Shown here piece after piece: positions 52,225 to 64,000 of a DNA stretch of 64,000 bases; position 1 is the stretch's first letter, and the number at the start of each line of letters is the position of its first letter. Source of the stretch: Piscinibacter sp047600445. Its GTDB lineage: Bacteria; Pseudomonadota; Gammaproteobacteria; Burkholderiales; Burkholderiaceae_C. Location: contig NZ_JASGKT010000002.1 of NCBI RefSeq assembly GCF_047600445.1, forward strand, positions 1,240,001 through 1,304,000, given 5' to 3'. Made by a program: the position numbers and the translations under genes. A model generated the notes under the pieces. The model did not search any database. It was not told the DNA's origin and saw only the letters and a program-made list of their open reading frames with translations.

Positions 52225-53388
52225 GTGCCGCCGCAATTGCTGTCCCCACAAGCCCCGGCAATCCTGGCTCTCGCGGACGGCACGGTCTTCCAAGGCGTCT
52301 CGATAGGCGCCGCCGGCCGCACGGTCGGCGAGGTGGTGTTCAACACCTCGATCACCGGCTACCAGGAAATCCTCACCGACCCGAGCTACTGCCGGCAGAT
52401 CGTCACGCTGACGTATCCGCACATCGGCAACTACGGCGTCAACGCCGAGGACGTCGAAGCCGCCAAGGTGCATGCCGCCGGGCTGGTCATCAAGGATCTG
52501 CCGGTGCTGCACTCCAACTTCCGCAGCAGCGCGACGCTGGCCGAATACCTGCAACGCGAGGGCACGGTCGCCATCGCCAACCTCGACACGCGCCGCCTGA
52601 CGCGACTGCTGCGCGAGAAGGGCGCGCAGAACGGCTGCATCCTGACGCTGGCCGTCGGCGAGGCGCTCACGACCCGACACCGCGAAGAGGCCATCGCCGC
52701 CGCGCAGGCCGCGCCCAGCATGGCCGGCCAGGATCTCGCCAAGGTGGTGAGCTGCACCGAGCGGCACGAGTGGACCGAAACCGCCTGGACGCTCGAAGAC
52801 GGCCACGGCAAGCTGCAGCGGGCCCGGCACCACGTGGTGGCCTACGACTTCGGCGTCAAGCGCAACATCCTGCGCCTGCTGGCCAGCCGCGGCTGCCGCG
52901 TCACCGTGGTGCCGGCGCAGACGCCCGCCGGCGAGGCGCTGGCGCTGAAGCCCGACGGCATCTTCCTCAGCAACGGCCCCGGCGACCCGGAGCCCTGCGA
53001 CTACGCGATCGCCGCGGTGCGCGAGCTGGTCGACACCGGCATCCCGACCTTCGGCATCTGCCTGGGCCACCAGATCATGGCGCTGGCCTCGGGCGCGAAG
53101 ACCTTCAAGATGAAGTTCGGCCACCACGGCGGCAACCACCCGGTGAAGGATCTCGACACCGGCCGCGTCTCGATCACCAGCCAGAACCACGGCTTCGCGG
53201 TCGACGACAAGACGCTGCCTTCGACCCTGCGCGCCACGCACGTCTCGCTGTTCGACGGCACGCTGCAAGGCCTGGCGCGCACCGACAAGCCGGCGTTCTG
53301 CTTCCAGGGCCACCCGGAGGCCTCGCCCGGGCCGCACGACATCGGCTACCTGTTCGACCGCTTCGTCGCGCTCATGGAGAAAAAGTAA
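52225..53388 (+). CDS. carA: Carbamoyl-phosphate synthase small subunit
   Basis: Glutaminase subunit that supplies ammonia for carbamoyl phosphate (pyrimidines and arginine), 387 residues. The N-terminal CPSase domain has ALADGTVFQGVSIGAAGRTVGEVVFNTSITGYQEILTDPSY. The class I amidotransferase domain has the nucleophile Cys279 in FGICLGHQIMALASGAKTF and the His/Glu pair in CFQGHPEASPGPHD. The start is GTG at 52225, with GGAGA 5 nt upstream; no ATG is suitable. carB begins directly after the TAA. Confidence 0.96.
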   Translation: MPPQLLSPQAPAILALADGTVFQGVSIGAAGRTVGEVVFNTSITGYQEILTDPSYCRQIVTLTYPHIGNYGVNAEDVEAAKVHAAGLVIKDLPVLHSNFRSSATLAEYLQREGTVAIANLDTRRLTRLLREKGAQNGCILTLAVGEALTTRHREEAIAAAQAAPSMAGQDLAKVVSCTERHEWTETAWTLEDGHGKLQRARHHVVAYDFGVKRNILRLLASRGCRVTVVPAQTPAGEALALKPDGIFLSNGPGDPEPCDYAIAAVRELVDTGIPTFGICLGHQIMALASGAKTFKMKFGHHGGNHPVKDLDTGRVSITSQNHGFAVDDKTLPSTLRATHVSLFDGTLQGLARTDKPAFCFQGHPEASPGPHDIGYLFDRFVALMEKK

Positions 53389-56676
<3,288 letters not shown>

Positions 56677-56710
56677 ACTCGCGCGCGTCCGAACACAACA
56701 CAGAACCACG

Positions 56711-56745
56711 GCCGCTGCCGGTCCAGCCGGTGGCGGCTTCCTTTT
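56711..56745 (+). terminator. Terminator or attenuator between carB and greA
   Basis: An 11-bp stem (56711-56721 with 56727-56737, two G-U wobbles) is followed by TTCCTTTTT (56738-56746 region). It should stop most carAB transcripts, though read-through into greA is possible as no clear greA promoter is seen after it. Confidence 0.7.
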
Positions 56746-56765
56746 TGCGGCAAGGTAGAACGCAC

Positions 56766-57242
56766 ATGGCCACCATTCCCCTCACCCGGCGCGGCGCCGA
56801 CAAGCTCAAGGAAGAGCTGGCGCGGCTGAAGAACGTCGAGCGCCACGCCGTCATCCAGGCGATCGCCGAGGCGCGCGCGCAGGGCGACCTGTCGGAGAAC
56901 GCCGAGTACGAGGCCGCCAAGGACAAGCAGGGCTTCATCGAGGGCCGCATCCTCGAGATCGAGGGCAAGCTCGCCGCCGCGCAGATCATCGACCCGAGTT
57001 CGCTCGACGCCGAGGGCCGCGTGGTGTTCGGCTCCACCGTCGACCTGGAAGACGAGGACAGCGGCGCCAAGGTCACCTACCAGATCGTCGGCGAGGACGA
57101 GGCCGACCTGAAGCAGGGCCTGATCTCGATCAATTCGCCGATCGCGCGCGCGCTGATCGGCAAGAGCAGCGGCGACGTGGCCGAGGTGCAGGCGCCCGGC
57201 GGCGCGCGCCACTACGAGATCGTCGACGTGCGCTACCTCTGA
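56766..57242 (+). CDS. greA: Transcription elongation factor GreA
   Basis: Rescues backtracked RNA polymerase by stimulating its transcript cleavage, 158 residues. The N-terminal coiled coil has IPLTRRGADKLKEELARLKNVER and the acidic tip in GDLSENAEYEAAKDKQGFIEGRI (Asp/Glu of the D-x-x-E-N type). The C-terminal FKBP-like domain has YQIVGEDEADLKQGLISINSPIARALIGK. The stop overlaps the DUF4149 gene (TGATG). Confidence 0.96.
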   Translation: MATIPLTRRGADKLKEELARLKNVERHAVIQAIAEARAQGDLSENAEYEAAKDKQGFIEGRILEIEGKLAAAQIIDPSSLDAEGRVVFGSTVDLEDEDSGAKVTYQIVGEDEADLKQGLISINSPIARALIGKSSGDVAEVQAPGGARHYEIVDVRYL

Positions 57243-57682
57243 TGGCGCCGTCTCGCATCGCGTCGCTGCTGGCCGGGCTGTGGGCCGGCGCGCTGCTGGC
57301 GGTCGGGCTGATCGGCGCGCCGGCGGCCTTCGCGGTGCTGGCCACGCCGGCCGAGGCGGGGCGGGTGGCGGGGCGCATGTTCTCCGTCGAGGCACCGCTG
57401 AGCCTGGCGCTGGCGATGGTGCTGTTCCTGCTCGAACGCCGCCGCGCGCGCGACGGCGGCGGCTCGCAGTTCAGCACCGGCATGCTGCTCGCGCTCGGCG
57501 CGCTGTTCTGCACCGTGGCCGGCTACTACGCGGTGCTGCCGATGATGGACGCGGTGCGCGCCGGCCAGTCGACGCTGACGTTCGCGACGCTGCACATCGT
57601 CTCGACGGCGTTCTTCGCGCTCAAGGGCCTGCTGGTGCTGGCCCTGGCCTGGCGGCTCAGCCGGCCGCCTGCTTCTTCTTGA
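57242..57682 (+). CDS. DUF4149 domain membrane protein
   Basis: A 146-residue membrane protein with four hydrophobic helices (LLAGLWAGALLAVGLIGAPAAF, LSLALAMVLFLLE, GMLLALGALFCTVAGYYAVL, LHIVSTAFFALKGLLVLALAW). Size and helix pattern fit the DUF4149/TMEM205-like family common next to greA in betaproteobacteria. Function is unknown. Its start overlaps the greA stop, and its last 26 bp overlap the convergent yhbY gene. Confidence 0.85.
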   Translation: MAPSRIASLLAGLWAGALLAVGLIGAPAAFAVLATPAEAGRVAGRMFSVEAPLSLALAMVLFLLERRRARDGGGSQFSTGMLLALGALFCTVAGYYAVLPMMDAVRAGQSTLTFATLHIVSTAFFALKGLLVLALAWRLSRPPASS

Positions 57683-58133
57683 CGCTGGTCGCGCGCTTGC
57701 GGGCGCGCTTGAGTTCGCCGCCGGCGGCGAGCCGCTGGTTGCCCAGCACCTTGACCTTCTTGACCTGCGGGCGGTGGTTGCCGCTCTTGGAAAACTTCAG
57801 CACCTTCACCACCTTGGGCCCGGGCATGCGGTCGTCGCGCTCGGCCTTCTCCTTGGGCGGGATCGGGCGCCACAGCACCAGCAGCTTGCCGATGTGCTGG
57901 ATGGGCGCGGCGTTCAGCGTGTCGGCCAGCGTGGCGAGCATCTGCTCGCGCGCCTCGCGGTCGTCGGAGAACACCCTCACCTTGACCAGCCCGTGCGCCT
58001 TGAGCGCGGCGTCCACCTCCTTGCGCACCGCGGGCGTCAGGCCCTCGGCGCCGATGCGAACGACCGGGTCGAGGTGGTGGGCGTCGGCGCGCTTGTCCTT
58101 GCGCTGGGCGGGTGTGAGCTGGATGGCAGGCAT
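57657..58133 (-). CDS. yhbY: YhbY family ribosome-associated RNA-binding protein
   Basis: A CRM-domain RNA-binding protein associated with pre-50S ribosomal subunits, 158 residues. The CRM core is residues 1-97 (LTPAQRKDKRADAHHLDPVVRIGAEGLTPAV; LVKVRVFSDDREAREQM; GKLLVLWRP). The remaining ~60 residues are a Lys/Arg-rich tail absent from the 97-residue E. coli protein, typical of Burkholderiales. A GATAAT -10 on the minus strand (58147-58142) ends 8 nt before the ATG. It is divergent from rlmE. Confidence 0.92.
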   Translation of the reverse strand: MPAIQLTPAQRKDKRADAHHLDPVVRIGAEGLTPAVRKEVDAALKAHGLVKVRVFSDDREAREQMLATLADTLNAAPIQHIGKLLVLWRPIPPKEKAERDDRMPGPKVVKVLKFSKSGNHRPQVKKVKVLGNQRLAAGGELKRARKRATSVKKKQAAG

Positions 58134-58140
58134 ATGGGCC

Positions 58141-58147
58141 TATTATC
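58141..58147. promoter_or_regulatory. Symmetric -10 box between yhbY and rlmE
   Basis: TATTATC reads as TATTAT toward rlmE (58141-58146) and as GATAAT toward yhbY (58147-58142). Only 39 bp separate the two start codons, so one AT-rich site may serve both divergent promoters. Confidence 0.5.
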
Positions 58148-58155
58148 CCCGCGAC

Positions 58156-58176
58156 ATGAAGACTCGGATCCGATGA
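58156..58176 (+). other. Six-codon upstream ORF overlapping the rlmE start
   Basis: ATG at 58156 opens a short frame (MKTRIR, stop TGA at 58174-58176) whose stop overlaps the rlmE ATG as ATGA. The ATG lies 9 nt after the -10 box. It could couple translation of a nearly leaderless mRNA to rlmE, which lacks a strong Shine-Dalgarno. Confidence 0.35.
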
Positions 58177-58823
58177 AGAAGGGCGGCAAGAAGGTCAACC
58201 GGGCCTGGCTGCACGACCACCTCACCGACCCCTACGTGAAGCTGGCGCAGAAGGAGGGCTACCGCGCCCGCGCCGCCTACAAGCTCAAGGAGATCGACGA
58301 GACGCTGCACCTGGTCAAGCCGGGGCAGCTCGTCGTCGACCTGGGCGCGACGCCCGGCGCCTGGAGCCAGTACCTGCGCCGCAGGTTCGCGCCCAAAGAG
58401 GGCGGCGTGGCGCTGAACGGCACGATCATCGCGCTGGACATCCTCGACTTCGAGCCGATCGAGGGCGTGAGCTTCCTGCAGGGCGATTTCCGCGAGGAAG
58501 CGGTGCTGGCGCGGCTCGAGGCGGCGCTGGCCGGCCGGCCGGTCGACGTGGTGGTGTCGGACATGGCGCCCAACCTGTCCGGCATCGAGAGTTCGGACGC
58601 CGCGCGCATCGCCCACCTGGTCGAGCTGGCGGTGGAATTTGCGCAGGCGCACCTGCGGCCCGAGGGCGCGCTGGTGTGCAAGGTGTTTCACGGCAGCGGC
58701 TACAGCCAGCTCGTCAAGCTGTTCAAGGAGCGCTTCCGCGTCGTCAAGCCGATCAAGCCCAAGGCCTCGCGCGACAAGTCGGCGGAAACCTTTCTGGTCG
58801 GCATCGGCCTGAAAAATGCGTGA
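58173..58823 (+). CDS. rlmE: 23S rRNA 2'-O-ribose methyltransferase RlmE (FtsJ/RrmJ)
   Basis: Methylates U2552 of 23S rRNA in the large subunit A-loop, 216 residues. The K-D-K-E catalytic set is visible: Lys in KEGYRARAAYKLKEID, Asp in VVVSDMAPNLSG, Lys in ALVCKVFHGSG and Glu in DKSAETFLVG. The SAM site is VVDLGATPGAWSQYL. The common PG of the motif is kept. It precedes ftsH as in E. coli and many proteobacteria. Confidence 0.95.
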   Translation: MKKGGKKVNRAWLHDHLTDPYVKLAQKEGYRARAAYKLKEIDETLHLVKPGQLVVDLGATPGAWSQYLRRRFAPKEGGVALNGTIIALDILDFEPIEGVSFLQGDFREEAVLARLEAALAGRPVDVVVSDMAPNLSGIESSDAARIAHLVELAVEFAQAHLRPEGALVCKVFHGSGYSQLVKLFKERFRVVKPIKPKASRDKSAETFLVGIGLKNA

Positions 58824-58886
58824 TCTGCCGCGATTGCCGTCAAGGTACCAGGGTGAAACTTCGCCGGACGAGGCCCTTGACTCGAC

Positions 58887-58892
58887 TAAAAT
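58887..58892 (+). promoter_or_regulatory. -10 box TAAAAT of ftsH
   Basis: TAAAAT lies 72 nt before the ftsH start in the rlmE-ftsH gap. The -35 is not distinct; heat-shock control cannot be judged from this site. Confidence 0.4.
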
Positions 58893-58964
58893 CGCACACA
58901 TCTACCGTGGCAATCGGTGGCATTTGGCCCGCCGCGTTGTCGTGACCCCGGAAAAGGAGCCGCG

Positions 58965-60875
<1,911 letters not shown>

Positions 60876-60919
60876 GCGTGCGCTGAGCGCGCCCAGCGCG
60901 ATTTGCCGATCGATGGGTG

Positions 60920-60947
60920 AACGGGGCTGCGGCCCCGTTCGTCTTTT
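60920..60947 (+). terminator. Terminator after ftsH
   Basis: A stem AACGGGGC / GCCCCGTT (60920-60927 with 60932-60939, loop TGCG) is followed by CGTCTTTT (60940-60947). folP starts 21 bp later, so some read-through probably occurs. Confidence 0.65.
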
Positions 60948-60967
60948 CCGCATCCGCCGACCCGACC

Positions 60968-61798
60968 ATGTTCTGGCAGACCACCCGCTTTTGCATCGAC
61001 CTCGCCGAGCCGAAGGTGATGGGCATCGTCAACGTGACGCCCGACTCCTTCTCCGACGGCGGGCGGCACGGCGACGCGGCCGGCGCGCTGGCGCACTGCG
61101 AGACGCTGCTGGCCGAGGGCGCGCACATCCTCGACATCGGCGGCGAGTCGACGCGGCCCGGCGCGGCGCAAGTGCCGCTGGACGAGGAACTGCGCCGTGT
61201 GATCCCGGTGGTCGAAGGCGCGCTGAAGCTCGGCGTGCCGGTGTCGGTGGACACCGTCAAGCCCGAGGTGATGCGGCGCGCGCTCGACGCCGGCGCCGAC
61301 ATCGTCAACGACATCAACGCGCTGCGCCTGCCCGGCGCGCTGGAGGCGGTGGCGGCGCACCCCGGCTGCGGCGTCTGCCTGATGCACATGCGCGGCGACC
61401 CGGCGACGATGCAGCAGCGCCCGGCCTACGACGACGTGGTGCTCGAAGTCGGCGACTTCCTGCGCGAACGCCTGGCGGCGCTGCGCGAGCGCGGCGTCAC
61501 CGCCGAGCGCGTCGTGCTCGACCCCGGCATCGGCTTCGGCAAGAGCGTGCAGCACAACCTGGATCTGCTGCGCCGCCAGCGCGAGCTGCTGGCGCTGGGC
61601 CGGCCGCTGCTGCTGGGCTGGTCGCGCAAGTCGACGCTGGGCGCGCTGACCGGGCGGCCGGTCGAGCAGCGGCTGGCCGCCAGCGTCGCGGCGGCCCTGG
61701 CCTGCGTGCACAGGGGTGCGCGCATCGTCCGTGTGCACGATGTCGCAGCCACGGCCGATGCCCTCAAGGTGTGGGGGGCGGCCGGGCTCGGCGGCTGA
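60968..61798 (+). CDS. folP: Dihydropteroate synthase
   Basis: Condenses p-aminobenzoate with dihydropterin pyrophosphate in folate synthesis and is the sulfonamide target, 276 residues. Conserved are VMGIVNVTPDSFSDGGRH, the pterin-binding GESTRPGAAQVPL, DINALRLPGALE and GWSRKSTLGALTGRP. The ATG at 60968 begins MFWQTTRFCIDL. A longer in-frame start at 60917 would lie upstream of the terminator hairpin and is unlikely. Gene order ftsH-folP-glmM is the standard one. Confidence 0.95.
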   Translation: MFWQTTRFCIDLAEPKVMGIVNVTPDSFSDGGRHGDAAGALAHCETLLAEGAHILDIGGESTRPGAAQVPLDEELRRVIPVVEGALKLGVPVSVDTVKPEVMRRALDAGADIVNDINALRLPGALEAVAAHPGCGVCLMHMRGDPATMQQRPAYDDVVLEVGDFLRERLAALRERGVTAERVVLDPGIGFGKSVQHNLDLLRRQRELLALGRPLLLGWSRKSTLGALTGRPVEQRLAASVAAALACVHRGARIVRVHDVAATADALKVWGAAGLGG

Positions 61799-61800
61799 CC

Positions 61801-61806
61801 GACAAT
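61801..61806 (+). promoter_or_regulatory. Possible -10 box GACAAT for glmM
   Basis: GACAAT lies 37 nt before the glmM GTG. The -35 is unclear, and glmM may mainly be read through from folP. Confidence 0.25.
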
Positions 61807-61843
61807 CGCGCGCGACAACGCAGGCGAAAGAAAGGCAGGCCCC

Positions 61844-63175
61844 GTGAGCAGAACCTATTTCGGCACCGACGGCATCCGCGGCACGGTCGGCCAGAGCCCG
61901 ATCACGCCGGACTTCATGCTGCGCCTCGGCAACGCCGTGGGCCGGGTGCTCAAGCGCACCGAACAGCGCCCGACCGTGCTGATCGGCAAGGACACGCGCA
62001 TCTCCGGCTACATGATCGAGTCGGCGCTGGAGGCCGGTTTCGCCTCGGCCGGCGTCGACGTGCTGATGACCGGCCCGCTGCCCACGCCGGGTGTGGCCTA
62101 CATGACACGCGCGCTGCGCCTGAGCCTGGGCGTGGTGATCAGCGCCTCGCACAACCCCTTCCAGGACAACGGCATCAAGTTCTTCTCGGCGCGCGGCGAG
62201 AAGCTGCCCGACGCCTGGGAACTGGACGTCGAGAGCATGCTCGAGCAGCCGGCCGAGTGGGTCGATTCGGCGCGGCTGGGCAAGGTGCGCAAGCTGGAGG
62301 ACGCGCGCGGGCGCTACATCGAGTTCTGCAAGAGCACCTTCAGCAACGATCTGTCGCTCAAGGGCCTGAAGCTGGTGGTCGACGCGGCGCACGGCGCGGC
62401 CTACCACATCGCGCCCGAGGTGTTCCACGAGCTGGGCGCCGAGATCGTGCCGATCGGCTGCAAGCCCGACGGGCTGAACATCAACGCCGGCGTCGGCGCC
62501 ACCGCGCCGGCCGCGCTGATCGAGGCGGTCAAGCAGCACGGCGCCGACTACGGCGTCGCGCTGGACGGCGACGCCGACCGGTTGCAACTGGTCGATGCCG
62601 GCGGCCGGCTCTACAACGGCGACGAACTGCTGTACGTGATGGTGGCCGACCGCCTCGCGCAGCAGCAGGCCGTGCCGGGCGCGGTGGGCACGCTGATGAC
62701 CAACATGGCCGTCGAGGTGGCGCTGAAGTCGCGCGGCGTGCCCTTCGTGCGCGCCAAGGTCGGCGACCGCTACATCCTGGAGGAACTGGCCGCGCGCGGC
62801 TGGCAGCTCGGCGGCGAGGGCTCGGGCCACCTGCTCGCGCTGGACAAGCACACCACCGGCGACGGCATCGTCAGCGCCTTGCAGATCCTGCAGGCGATCC
62901 GCCGCACCGGGCGCTCGCTGGCCGATCTGCTGGGCGGCGTCGCGCTGTTCCCGCAGACGCTGATCAACGTGCGCCTGGCCGACGGCAGCGACTGGAAGAA
63001 GAACGCCGCGCTCGCGGCGGCGCAGGAGCGCGTCGGCCGCGAACTGGGCGACGACGGCCGCATCCTGATCCGCGCCTCCGGCACCGAGCCGGTGCTGCGC
63101 GTGATGGTCGAGGCGCGCGACGCCGGCCAGGCCCGGCGCAGCGCCGAGCAGCTCGCCGAGGCCGCGCGCGGCTGA
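61844..63175 (+). CDS. glmM: Phosphoglucosamine mutase
   Basis: Interconverts glucosamine-6-phosphate and glucosamine-1-phosphate for UDP-GlcNAc and cell-wall synthesis, 443 residues. The N-terminus is MSRTYFGTDGIRGTVGQSPIT. The phosphoserine site is Ser102 in VVISASHNPFQDNGIKFF, the same number as in E. coli. The metal loop is ALDGDADRLQLVD, the sugar loop GGEGSGHLL, and the phosphate loop IRASGTEPVLRVMVE. The start is GTG at 61844. It ends 9 bp before the convergent fasciclin gene. Confidence 0.97.
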   Translation: MSRTYFGTDGIRGTVGQSPITPDFMLRLGNAVGRVLKRTEQRPTVLIGKDTRISGYMIESALEAGFASAGVDVLMTGPLPTPGVAYMTRALRLSLGVVISASHNPFQDNGIKFFSARGEKLPDAWELDVESMLEQPAEWVDSARLGKVRKLEDARGRYIEFCKSTFSNDLSLKGLKLVVDAAHGAAYHIAPEVFHELGAEIVPIGCKPDGLNINAGVGATAPAALIEAVKQHGADYGVALDGDADRLQLVDAGGRLYNGDELLYVMVADRLAQQQAVPGAVGTLMTNMAVEVALKSRGVPFVRAKVGDRYILEELAARGWQLGGEGSGHLLALDKHTTGDGIVSALQILQAIRRTGRSLADLLGGVALFPQTLINVRLADGSDWKKNAALAAAQERVGRELGDDGRILIRASGTEPVLRVMVEARDAGQARRSAEQLAEAARG

Positions 63176-63184
63176 GCCTCGGCC

Positions 63185-63673
63185 TTACTTCTTCGGCGGC
63201 AGCAGCACGCGGTCGATCACGTGCACCACGCCGTTGCCGGCGCGGATGTCGGCCTGCGTCACCAGCGCGTCTTCCACCGTCACGAAGCCGCCCGAGCGGG
63301 CCAGCGCCAGGTTGGCGCCTTGAACGGTCTTGACGTTGGCGTTGGCGACCTCGGTGGACGCCAGCCGGCCCGGCACCACGTGGTAGCTCAGCACCGAGCG
63401 CAGCAGTTCCTTGTTCGACGCCAGCTCGGCCGTGGTCTTGGCGGGCAGCGCCTTGAAGGCCTCGTCGGACGGCGCGAACACCGTGTAGGGGCCGGCGCCG
63501 CGCAGCGTGTCGGCGAGGCCGGCGTCGGCGATCAGCTTGTTCAGCGTGCTCAGTTGCGGCGTGCGGGCGGCGGCCTCGGCCACGTTGGCCGGCGGCGTGG
63601 CGGTGGTGGCGCAGCCTTGCATCAGCAGCGCGCCGGCAAGGGCAAGACAGGCGAGGGCGAGCGGTCGTTTCAC
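63185..63673 (-). CDS. Fasciclin (FAS1) domain lipoprotein
   Basis: A 162-residue cell-envelope protein. The N-terminus is a lipoprotein signal with lipobox LMQGC (Cys21), starting at GTG 63673 behind GGAGA. One FAS1 domain (about 38-160) shows the H1/H2-like segments TLNKLIADAGLADTLRGAGPYTVFAPSDEAFKAL, LRSVLSYHVVPGRL and NGVVHVIDRVLLPP. FAS1 domains mediate adhesion or protein contacts; the specific role is unknown. It lies inside an otherwise conserved glmM-pstS neighbourhood, and repeats resembling Pho boxes precede it. Confidence 0.9.
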   Translation of the reverse strand: MKRPLALACLALAGALLMQGCATTATPPANVAEAAARTPQLSTLNKLIADAGLADTLRGAGPYTVFAPSDEAFKALPAKTTAELASNKELLRSVLSYHVVPGRLASTEVANANVKTVQGANLALARSGGFVTVEDALVTQADIRAGNGVVHVIDRVLLPPKK

Positions 63674-63709
63674 GGCGGGTTTCTCCGGTGGGTTGTCGGT
63701 TCGGCCGGC

Positions 63710-63754
63710 AGGCTAGGGCGGCTTTGTGACAGCTTCGTGATGGCCATATGACGG
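63710..63754 (-). promoter_or_regulatory. Pho-type promoter of the fasciclin gene
   Basis: On the minus strand three 7-bp units at 11-bp spacing read CCGTCAT (63754-63748), CCATCAC (63743-63737) and CTGTCAC (63732-63726), against the PhoB unit CTGTCAT. A -10-like TAGCCT (63715-63710) follows 10 bp later, the normal distance when a Pho box replaces the -35. Confidence 0.6.
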
Positions 63755-63771
63755 CCGTGCCGCTCACGCGG

Positions 63772-63805
63772 CTGTCACGAGATCGTCATGACGGCTGCCT
63801 AGCAT
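63772..63805 (+). promoter_or_regulatory. Pho box and -10 of pstS
   Basis: CTGTCAC-GAGA-TCGTCAT (63772-63789) matches the PhoB box CTGTCAT-N4-CTGTCAT, and TAGCAT (63800-63805) follows after 10 bp. The position and the pstS gene 51 nt from the box strongly suggest phosphate-starvation induction. Confidence 0.78.
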
Positions 63806-63840
63806 CCCGGCCAACCCCACCAACGACGAGAGGCCTGTCC

Positions 63841-64000
63841 ATGTTCCATCGCTTCGTCATCGGCGCCACGCTCGGCGCGGCCGCCAGCTTCGCCTTCGCA
63901 CAGAACATCACCGGCGCGGGCGCCTCGTTCCCGGCGCCCGTCTACGCCAAGTGGGCCGATGCCTACCACAAGGCCACCGGCACGCAGATCAACTACCAGT
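63841..64000 (+). CDS. pstS: Phosphate ABC transporter substrate-binding protein PstS (N-terminal part)
   Basis: The beginning of the periplasmic phosphate-binding protein of the PstSCAB transporter; 53 residues are in the window. A signal peptide covers about residues 1-20 (MFHRFVIGATLGAAASFAFA), and the mature start QNITGAGASFPAPVYAKWADAYHKATG contains the phosphate-binding GAGASFPAP segment. The 3' part lies beyond the window. A Pho box upstream supports the call. Confidence 0.95.
   Translation, partial: MFHRFVIGATLGAAASFAFAQNITGAGASFPAPVYAKWADAYHKATGTQINYQ

Overview
This is a 64 kb, very GC-rich, almost fully coding window from a bacterial chromosome. Gene content and order point to a betaproteobacterium of the order Burkholderiales, probably near the Rubrivivax / Leptothrix / Methylibium group. 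The signs are the nuo-NUDIX-DUF1178 order, the carAB-greA-yhbY-rlmE-ftsH-folP-glmM-pst order, an intracellular PHA depolymerase, a System I cytochrome c maturation operon, and a dispersed GC-rich repeat of a kind I associate with Comamonadaceae-like genomes. The taxonomic placement is an inference from content.

Layout. (1) 1-6.9 kb: the 3' end of the complex I operon (nuoI partial, J, K, L, M, N), then a NUDIX hydrolase and a DUF1178 protein. (2) 7.3-11.8 kb: a probable accessory insert. It holds a Fur-box-preceded gene that fuses an ECF sigma factor to a FecR-type membrane/periplasmic module, its TonB-dependent siderophore receptor with an N-terminal signalling domain, and a two-gene toxin-antitoxin module. 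(3) 11.85-18.3 kb: an FAD-linked oxidase, DUF2069 and YihY membrane proteins, a PAS-PAS-GGDEF diguanylate cyclase, an alpha/beta hydrolase and a MetY-type sulfhydrylase. (4) 18.4-29.3 kb: a CBS protein, aroC, an RND efflux pair, PHA depolymerase, a GST, a cupin, and a chemotaxis receptor with a C-terminal Cache-like domain behind a sigma-28 type promoter. (5) 29.4-35.1 kb: ccmABCDEFGH. (6) 35.2-43.2 kb: an AraC regulator, a lipoprotein N-terminal-nucleophile acylase, a nitronate monooxygenase, a TldD/PmbA-type pair and a SnoaL-like protein. (7) 43.2-49.4 kb: gcvT-gcvH-gcvP-sdaA behind a tandem glycine riboswitch. (8) 49.4-52 kb: rlmD, a BI-1 family protein and a GlcG/HbpS-like protein. (9) 52.2-63.2 kb: carA-carB-greA-DUF4149, yhbY, rlmE, ftsH, folP, glmM. 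(10) 63.2-64 kb: a fasciclin-domain lipoprotein and the start of pstS, divergently transcribed from what look like two PhoB-type promoters.

How the genes work together. The nuo and ccm blocks build respiratory chain components. The riboswitch operon degrades excess glycine to one-carbon units and, through serine, to pyruvate. The iron cassette is a cell-surface signalling circuit in which sigma factor and transducer are one polypeptide. The carAB-to-glmM block is housekeeping: pyrimidine and arginine precursor, transcript cleavage, ribosome assembly, membrane proteolysis, folate and cell-wall precursor.

I found no CRISPR array, prophage, transposase, rRNA or tRNA. The most unusual items are the sigma/FecR fusion, a repeat-derived mini-ORF bridging ccmD and ccmE, the paired Pho-type promoters around the fasciclin gene, and a set of genes whose -10 boxes sit 6-8 nt before the start codon, which suggests leaderless mRNAs.
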